DNA from: Buchananella sp. 14KM1171
Lineage (GTDB): Bacteria > Actinomycetota > Actinomycetes > Actinomycetales > Actinomycetaceae
NCBI RefSeq assembly: GCF_041380365.1
Contig: NZ_CP159981.1
Location: forward strand, 806,001 to 870,000
Length of the DNA stretch: 64,000 bases
Direction: 5' to 3'
The notes beneath the pieces are model-generated. The model had not been told where the DNA came from. It searched no databases and worked only from the letters and a program-made list of their open reading frames with translations. Both the position numbers and the translations under genes were made by a program. Shown here piece after piece: positions 59,092 through 64,000 of this stretch; the first letter of the stretch is position 1; the number at the start of each line of letters is the position of its first letter.

Positions 59092-60099
59092 TCAGTTATC
59101 CCGCAAGATCGCCAGGATGCGCAGGAACTCCACGTAGAGCCAGATCAGGGTCACCAGCAGGCCGAAGGCGGCGCTCCACGCGTACTTGCGCGGAGCCCCG
59201 GTCGCCACGCCCTTGCCGATGGCCTCGAAGTCCATGATGAGCGAGAACACCGCCAGCAGCACCGCCGCCGCACCGACCAGGATGCCCAGCGGGATGCCCA
59301 TGACCTCGATGCCGCGCACGCCCCACGGGCTCTGGATCGCGCCGGTGAAGACCAGCAGCATGTTGACCAGGGAGAAAGCGGCGTACGAAATCAGCGCGAT
59401 GAGCATGAAGCGCTGGAACTTCGGGGTGACGCGCACCTTGCCCGAGCGGTAGAGCAGCAGCGTCGCGGAGAACGTGATCACCGTGGCCAGCACCGCCTGC
59501 ATCACCACGCCCGGGTAGGTCGCCTCGAAGAAGGCGGACAGACCACCCAGGAACAGGCCCTCAGCCGCAGCGTAAGACAGGATCAGCGCCGGGGAGGGCT
59601 CGCGCTTGAACGCGTTCACCAGACCCAGGGCGATGCCCGCGAACAAGCCGACGATCATCAGGGTGTAGCCGATCCCGGTGCCCAGCAGGGACCAGGAAAT
59701 CGCCGCACCCACCACCACGACGCCCAGGGCCATGCCCGTGCGCATCGTGACGTCCTCGTAGGTCATCGCGGCCTGCGCGCCGTACGCCGGCGCCCCCAGG
59801 TAGGGCTGGGCCGCGTAGGGCTGAGCCGCCTGCTGCGCGGCGTAGGCCGCGTGCGCGTCCATCGCCGGCTGCGCGTACCCCGGCACGCCCTGCTGGGCGC
59901 CGTAGCCCGGCTGCCCCTGGTAGCCACCCTGCACCGGCGCGCCGTAGCTGGGCTGAGCAGGGAAGCCGCCCTGCTGCTGGTAGCCCGCCGGGGCCTGATA
60001 CTGCGCCCACTGGCCCTGATTCGTCGCCTGCGCGGCCACGGGCTGGCTGGGCGCCTTGTCGCCAAAGATCCTGCTGTTAGACAGCACCGGGTTAGTCAT
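59092..60099 (-). CDS. Bax inhibitor-1/YccA family membrane protein
   Basis: This 335-residue protein has seven hydrophobic segments (about residues 120-330), including GLVNAFKREPSPALILSYAA and AEGLFLGGLSAFFEATYPG, typical of the actinobacterial branch. The N-terminal 110 residues are a Gln/Tyr/Gly/Pro-rich region with repeated GYxxQ units (YQGQPGYGAQQGVPGY), probably disordered and cytoplasmic. Family members act as pH-sensitive calcium leak channels, not tested here. ATG 60099 follows AGGAGG. Confidence 0.9.
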   Translation of the reverse strand: MTNPVLSNSRIFGDKAPSQPVAAQATNQGQWAQYQAPAGYQQQGGFPAQPSYGAPVQGGYQGQPGYGAQQGVPGYAQPAMDAHAAYAAQQAAQPYAAQPYLGAPAYGAQAAMTYEDVTMRTGMALGVVVVGAAISWSLLGTGIGYTLMIVGLFAGIALGLVNAFKREPSPALILSYAAAEGLFLGGLSAFFEATYPGVVMQAVLATVITFSATLLLYRSGKVRVTPKFQRFMLIALISYAAFSLVNMLLVFTGAIQSPWGVRGIEVMGIPLGILVGAAAVLLAVFSLIMDFEAIGKGVATGAPRKYAWSAAFGLLVTLIWLYVEFLRILAILRDN

Positions 60100-60298
60100 T
60101 ACCCCTCCTGTGTTCTAGATCTGCCCCAACGGTAACAAGGCGGCGGGGCGCTAGCACAGTAGGCAGCACCCAACTCATACCAGCGGACGAGTCCCACCCC
60201 GGAACAGCGCACGAGCCCGCCGCTCCAACTTCAACCACACGGTCGAAGGGGAGCCAGATGCCCTCGCCGTAACCTGGATGCAGCCGAAAGGAGCCACA

Positions 60299-61219
60299 AT
60301 GATTCAGGCAGAGGGCCTTACCAAGCGTTACGGCAGCAAGCTCGCCGTAGACAACGTCAGTTTCACCATTCCAGCCGGGTGCGTCACCGGCTTCCTGGGC
60401 CCCAACGGCGCGGGCAAGTCCACCACCATGCGCATGATCATGGGACTGGACTCCCCCACCGCCGGCACCGTTACCGTCAACGGCAAGCCTTTCCAGCAGC
60501 ACAAGAACCCCGCCCAGCAGGTGGGCGCGCTGCTGGACGCCAAGGGCATCCACCCCGGCCGCAGCGCCCGCTCGCACCTGCGTGCGCTGGCCGCCTCCAA
60601 CAACATCCCCGCCCGCCGGGTCGACGAGGTCCTGGCCATCACCGGCCTGACCGAGGTCGCCAAGAAGCGCGCCGGCGGCTTCTCCCTGGGCATGGGGCAG
60701 CGCCTGGGCATCGCCGCAGCGCTGCTGGGTGACCCGCAGGTGCTGATCTTCGACGAGCCGGTTAACGGCCTTGACCCCGAGGGCGTGCGCTGGGTGCGTG
60801 AGATGTGCCGCTCGCTGGCGGCCGAGGGACGCACCGTCTTCGTCTCCTCCCACCTCATGAGCGAGATGGCCCAGACCGCAGACCACCTGCTGGTGATCGG
60901 CAAGGGACGCATCCTCACCCAGGGCCCGGTGGACGACGTGATCGCCGCCGTGACCAGCACCTCCGTGCAGGTGCGCTCCCCGCGCCTGGGCGAGCTGGGC
61001 CAGCTCCTGGCCAACAGCGGGGCCACCGTCTCCAACAGCGGCGACGGCACCCTGCGCATCACCGGAGTGGACGCCGCCGCCGTGGGCGAGCTTGCCGCCC
61101 AGCACGGTCTTGCCCTGCACGAGCTGACCACCCTGAAGGCCTCCCTGGAGGACGCCTACCTGACATTGACCGCGGACCAGGTCGAGTACCGCACTGTGAA
61201 GATGGGAGAGACCCGATGA
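60299..61219 (+). CDS. ABC transporter ATP-binding protein (drug-export type)
   Basis: This 306-residue ATPase has Walker A GPNGAGKSTTMRMIMG, the signature FSLGMGQRLGIAAALLG, Walker B VLIFDEPVNGLDPEG and the H-loop VSSHLMSE. The C-terminal domain is typical of DrrA/CcmA-like exporters. ATG 60299 follows AAAGGAG. It overlaps the permease gene by ATGA; the histidine kinase gene downstream suggests regulated antimicrobial-peptide or drug export, which is inferred. Confidence 0.93.
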   Translation: MIQAEGLTKRYGSKLAVDNVSFTIPAGCVTGFLGPNGAGKSTTMRMIMGLDSPTAGTVTVNGKPFQQHKNPAQQVGALLDAKGIHPGRSARSHLRALAASNNIPARRVDEVLAITGLTEVAKKRAGGFSLGMGQRLGIAAALLGDPQVLIFDEPVNGLDPEGVRWVREMCRSLAAEGRTVFVSSHLMSEMAQTADHLLVIGKGRILTQGPVDDVIAAVTSTSVQVRSPRLGELGQLLANSGATVSNSGDGTLRITGVDAAAVGELAAQHGLALHELTTLKASLEDAYLTLTADQVEYRTVKMGETR

Positions 61220-62097
61220 GCACCCCCACCCCCGCCGCAAGCCCCGCGATGCACCCCGGCGCCCCGGTCATGCCCGCCAACGGCGCCCCGGTCATGCCCG
61301 CCCCGGCGCAGCGCGTGCGCGCAGTCGGCACCTCCAACGTGAGCCTGTTCAGCGTGCTGCGCTCCGAGCGCATCAAGCTGTGGTCCCTGCGCTCCACCTA
61401 CTGGGTGGCGGCCATCTGCATCGTCCTAACCATTGGTTTGGGCTCGCTGATGGGCTTCGGCATCACGCAGCTGGATGCTGACATGTCTGCCTCGCCGGCG
61501 ATGCTCAGCGCCATCTTCTCGCTGCCGGCCTACTTCGTCGCGATGATCACCGCCGCCCTGGGCGTGCTGGCGGTCACCACGGAGTACTCCACCGGCCAGA
61601 TCCGTTCCACCCTGGCGGCCGTGCCCAGCCGCTGGCCGGTGTCCACCGCCAAGGTGCTGGTGGTCAGCGTCTCCGCCGCGCTGATCTCCCTGGTGGGCAA
61701 CCTGCTCACGCTGCCGTTCCTCCACCTGTTCCTCTCTAGCCGTGACATCGAGGTCTTCACCACCGGCACGCTCAAGACCGTGCTGCTGACCGCCCTGTTC
61801 CACCTGCTGATGGCGATGATGGGCGCCGGCCTGGGCTTCCTGCTGCGTCACACTGCGGGCGCCATCACCGTTGTCGCGGTGGAGCTGTTCGTGCTCATCA
61901 TCGCCCTGCAGATCGCCGGCATCTTCCTGGCTCGCATCTGGGAGCCGCTGGGCAAGCTGGACAAGTACCTGCCCGCCAACGCCGGCATGTCGATGATCGC
62001 CGGCGAAAGCGTGGGCAAGAACCTGCTGATCCTGCTGGTCTGGGTGCTGGTGCCCCTGATCACCGGCGCGATCCTGTTCAAGCGCCGCGACGCCTGA
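61216..62097 (+). CDS. ABC-2 type permease
   Basis: This 293-residue protein has a Pro/Ala-rich N-terminal segment with the repeat GAPVMPA, then about six membrane segments (YWVAAICIVLTIGLGSLMGF, YFVAMITAALGVLAVTTEY and others) and the ABC-2 hallmark YSTGQIRSTLAAVPSR after helix 2. It pairs with the preceding ATPase; translation is coupled by the ATGA overlap. Confidence 0.9.
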   Translation: MSTPTPAASPAMHPGAPVMPANGAPVMPAPAQRVRAVGTSNVSLFSVLRSERIKLWSLRSTYWVAAICIVLTIGLGSLMGFGITQLDADMSASPAMLSAIFSLPAYFVAMITAALGVLAVTTEYSTGQIRSTLAAVPSRWPVSTAKVLVVSVSAALISLVGNLLTLPFLHLFLSSRDIEVFTTGTLKTVLLTALFHLLMAMMGAGLGFLLRHTAGAITVVAVELFVLIIALQIAGIFLARIWEPLGKLDKYLPANAGMSMIAGESVGKNLLILLVWVLVPLITGAILFKRRDA

Positions 62098-62199
62098 GCC
62101 AGGCAAAGGGGCCCTACCGCCCAACCCGGGCGAACGGGGCCCGCCGCCTGCCCCAAGCGGAACCCGGGCGCGTAACCTGCGCGCTTGGATAGGCAAGCT

Positions 62200-62233
62200 G
62201 GCCCGGCCGGGTGCGAAAGCGCCCGGCCGGGCC
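62200..62233. terminator. Perfect GC hairpin between the ABC operon and the histidine kinase gene
   Basis: GGCCCGGCCGGG (62200-62211) is mirrored exactly at 62222-62233. It ends about 20 bases before the kinase start, so it may terminate the ABC transcript or attenuate kinase expression. No T-tract is present. Confidence 0.6.
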
Positions 62234-62253
62234 GCATGATTAGGGCTGTGAGA

Positions 62254-63996
62254 GTGAAGATTCCGCGCTGGTTGACCGCCCCCGACCCGGCCTCGGCAGC
62301 TTGGCCCAGCCAGGCCTACACCTGGTTCTCGCGCCTGACGGCCAACGCGGCCCTGACCGACGCCGTCACGACGCTGGGCTTCGCCCTGTTGGCTGCGGTG
62401 GTGTGGTCGTTCTCCTCCGCCCCGTTCGTGGGCGGGGAGGGCACCGCACACAGCCACCCGGCCGCAGATCTGGCCCTGATCCTGACCTACGTGCTGGCCG
62501 TGGCGATCCGCCGCACGCTGCCGCTGGTGGCGCTGGCGGCCACCACCATCCCGCCCGTGGTGGTGGACCTGGTTTCCCGCCTCACGCAGCAGGAGCTGCC
62601 CCGCCCGTGGGTCTCCTCCGCGCTGGGCCCCGATTCCTTCCTGATCAGCTTGTGCGCGGTGGCGCTCGCCCTGTTCACGGTGGCCACCCTCTACCGCTTG
62701 GCGGTGACCTGGACGGCCACGGCCTTCGCGATCGGCCTGTACGCCATCGACACCTACCTGCGCGAGTACACCCCCAAGGCCACCGTGTTCGTGGTGCTGC
62801 TGTACGCCATGTCGCTAATCATCGTCACCCTGCTGGGCGTATCCGTGCGCCTGCAGCGACTACGCATGCTGCAGTTGGAGCACCTGGCCGCCCGCCTGGC
62901 CCTGGAGCGCGACCAGCGCGAACAGCTGGCCGTCTCCGCGGAGCGCACCCGCATCGCCCGCGAGATGCACGACGTCCTGGCCCACTCCCTGGCGATCATC
63001 GTGACGATGGCCGACGGCGCCGCCGCCAACCTGGAACGCAATCCGAAGATGGCGGCCACCGCGATCGAGCAGCTCTCCTCCACCGGCCGCGCCGCCCTGG
63101 CCGACACCCGCCGCCTGGTCGGCGTGCTGCGCACCGAGCCCGCCACCGTCCCCTCCCCCGTGCTGGCCGACGTTGCCGCGCCCGCCACCCCCTGCACTTC
63201 CCGCCCCGCGCTAACGCCCACCACCCAACCTGCCCCTATCGCGGGCGGCGGGACTGGCGCCGCTCCCGGCGCGGGCGGTGCCCCCACCGTGGCAGCTGGC
63301 GGCGCCACCCGGGGCGCCCCCACCACCCCAGTTGCCACCCAGTTGGCCCAATCGGAGGCACTGGCCACGCTGCCCGCCTCCCTGCCCGGGCCGGCTGCCG
63401 CGAAGCGTCGTCCGGGCATAGGCGGCCTCTTTGCCCGCCTCGGGGAGAAACTGGCCGGCGAGACGTCGTCCAAGCAGCGCCTCGAAGCAAACCAGGCGAT
63501 CCTGGAGCGGGCCAACCAGCAGGAGCATGCCGTCATCCTGGGCCAACAACCGGACACCGACGTCCCGCTGGGGCCGGCACCCGCCGAGAACGACCTCGCC
63601 GAGCTGGTCTCCCAGTTCCGGGGCACCGGCCTGCCCGTGCGCTTCGAACGCAGCGGCGGCCCCCTGCCCGAGGACAAGGGCCTCCAGCTTGCCCTCTACC
63701 GAATCACCCAGGAGGCCCTGACCAACATCCTGCGCTACGCCCCCACCAGCCCGGACATCCTGGTGCGCCTGGCCCGCACCACCGGCACCGTGGAACTCAC
63801 CGTCCGCAACGCGACCGGCACCGGAACCACCCCAATGCGCGGGTCCGGCAAGGGCCTAGTGGGGATGCAGGAGCGCGCAGCCGTCTATCGTGGACGTGTG
63901 CAGGCTGGACCGGTCGAGGGCGGCTGGCAAGTAAACGCGATAATGCACTGGAACGAAGCCGAGAGCGAGGTTACCCCGTGGATGATGCCGCGATGA
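62254..63996 (+). CDS. NarL/LiaS-type sensor histidine kinase with an expanded linker
   Basis: This 580-residue kinase has several N-terminal membrane segments and the HisKA_3 phosphoacceptor region with RIAREMHDVLAHSLAIIV (His in MHDVLAH). A Pro/Ala/Gly/Thr-rich linker of about 130 residues follows, then the HATPase (LYRITQEALTNILRYA, GSGKGLVGMQERAAVYRGRV). The linker is unusually long; its DNA includes a dispersed-repeat copy near 63169. GTG 62254 lies 7 nt after TAGGGC without a Shine-Dalgarno; ATG 62236 and GTG 62248 are alternatives. The likely response-regulator gene overlaps its 3' end. Confidence 0.88.
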   Translation: MKIPRWLTAPDPASAAWPSQAYTWFSRLTANAALTDAVTTLGFALLAAVVWSFSSAPFVGGEGTAHSHPAADLALILTYVLAVAIRRTLPLVALAATTIPPVVVDLVSRLTQQELPRPWVSSALGPDSFLISLCAVALALFTVATLYRLAVTWTATAFAIGLYAIDTYLREYTPKATVFVVLLYAMSLIIVTLLGVSVRLQRLRMLQLEHLAARLALERDQREQLAVSAERTRIAREMHDVLAHSLAIIVTMADGAAANLERNPKMAATAIEQLSSTGRAALADTRRLVGVLRTEPATVPSPVLADVAAPATPCTSRPALTPTTQPAPIAGGGTGAAPGAGGAPTVAAGGATRGAPTTPVATQLAQSEALATLPASLPGPAAAKRRPGIGGLFARLGEKLAGETSSKQRLEANQAILERANQQEHAVILGQQPDTDVPLGPAPAENDLAELVSQFRGTGLPVRFERSGGPLPEDKGLQLALYRITQEALTNILRYAPTSPDILVRLARTTGTVELTVRNATGTGTTPMRGSGKGLVGMQERAAVYRGRVQAGPVEGGWQVNAIMHWNEAESEVTPWMMPR

Positions 63997-64000
63997 CTGA
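63978..64000 (+). CDS. Start of a probable response regulator gene (cut by window edge)
   Basis: GTG 63978 or ATG 63993 opens a frame (VDDAAMT) overlapping the kinase stop at 63994-63996, the usual arrangement for the cognate regulator. Only seven codons are present, so the call rests on position. Confidence 0.35.

Overview
The window is a high-GC chromosomal segment from an actinobacterium. The evidence is a WhiB3/WhiD-type regulator, actinobacterial GuaB3, zinc-type S14 and L36, two tandem YbjN-domain genes, CIRCE-controlled groES and many GTG starts. A fermentative member of the Actinomycetaceae is my best guess: two fumarases, a B-type succinate dehydrogenase/fumarate reductase and Pta are all present, but no marker gene for the family was checked. 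Most of the sequence is core housekeeping DNA. The accessory parts are a mobile island at about 6.5-13.9 kb and a single intact IS3-family insertion at 36.0-37.5 kb.

Layout. 1-6.5 kb: the 5' end of pta, divergent class II (fumC) and class I (fumA) fumarase genes with a DtxR/IdeR-like iron box in front of fumC, ptsH, guaB3 and a DnaQ-like exonuclease gene. 6.5-14.1 kb: an island built from two decayed IS110-family copies in direct orientation, each keeping its left-end non-coding region (candidate bridge RNA). Between them lies an AT-richer, co-oriented three-gene cassette: APH-fold kinase, HIT-domain protein, ThiL-like kinase. The second IS110 copy is broken by an IS256 fragment and a decayed IS3 element, and the island ends on a diverged 3' fragment of the same exonuclease family. 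14-20 kb: guaB, whiB, groES with CIRCE, a THUMP-like methyltransferase, a small two-gene membrane unit and tsaD. 20-26 kb: sdhCAB and the threonine catabolism pair tdh-kbl. 26.5-32 kb: the overlapping operon acpS-nnr-alr-tsaE-tsaB-rimI. 32-41.5 kb: coaA, a DedA-family gene, glmM, the IS3 element, rplM-rpsI, truA and two ybjN genes. 41.5-57.8 kb: the S10-spc-secY-adk-map-infA-rpmJ-rpsM-rpsK-rpoA-rplQ cluster, without rpsD. 58.5-64 kb: an FKBP-type prolyl isomerase, a BI-1/YccA protein, an ABC exporter and a NarL-type histidine kinase with the first codons of its likely response regulator.

Connections. tsaB, tsaE and tsaD supply most of the t6A machinery. fumA/fumC and sdhCAB interconvert malate, fumarate and succinate, and I infer that they work in the reductive (fermentative) direction. 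The iron box suggests that the cell switches to the iron-free FumC when Fe-S fumarase cannot be maintained.

Three window-wide patterns stand out. Several genes start directly 6-7 nt after a TAGGCT-like -10 box, suggesting leaderless mRNAs. A roughly 23-bp GC-rich sequence (core GGCCGACGTT followed by C-rich CCGCC) recurs in intergenic DNA and inside low-complexity linkers of proteins. A second motif (AACTCGACG) occurs as a long inverted repeat and as a 20-bp-periodic array. The most likely undescribed system is the kinase-HIT-ThiL-like cassette carried between the IS110 copies.
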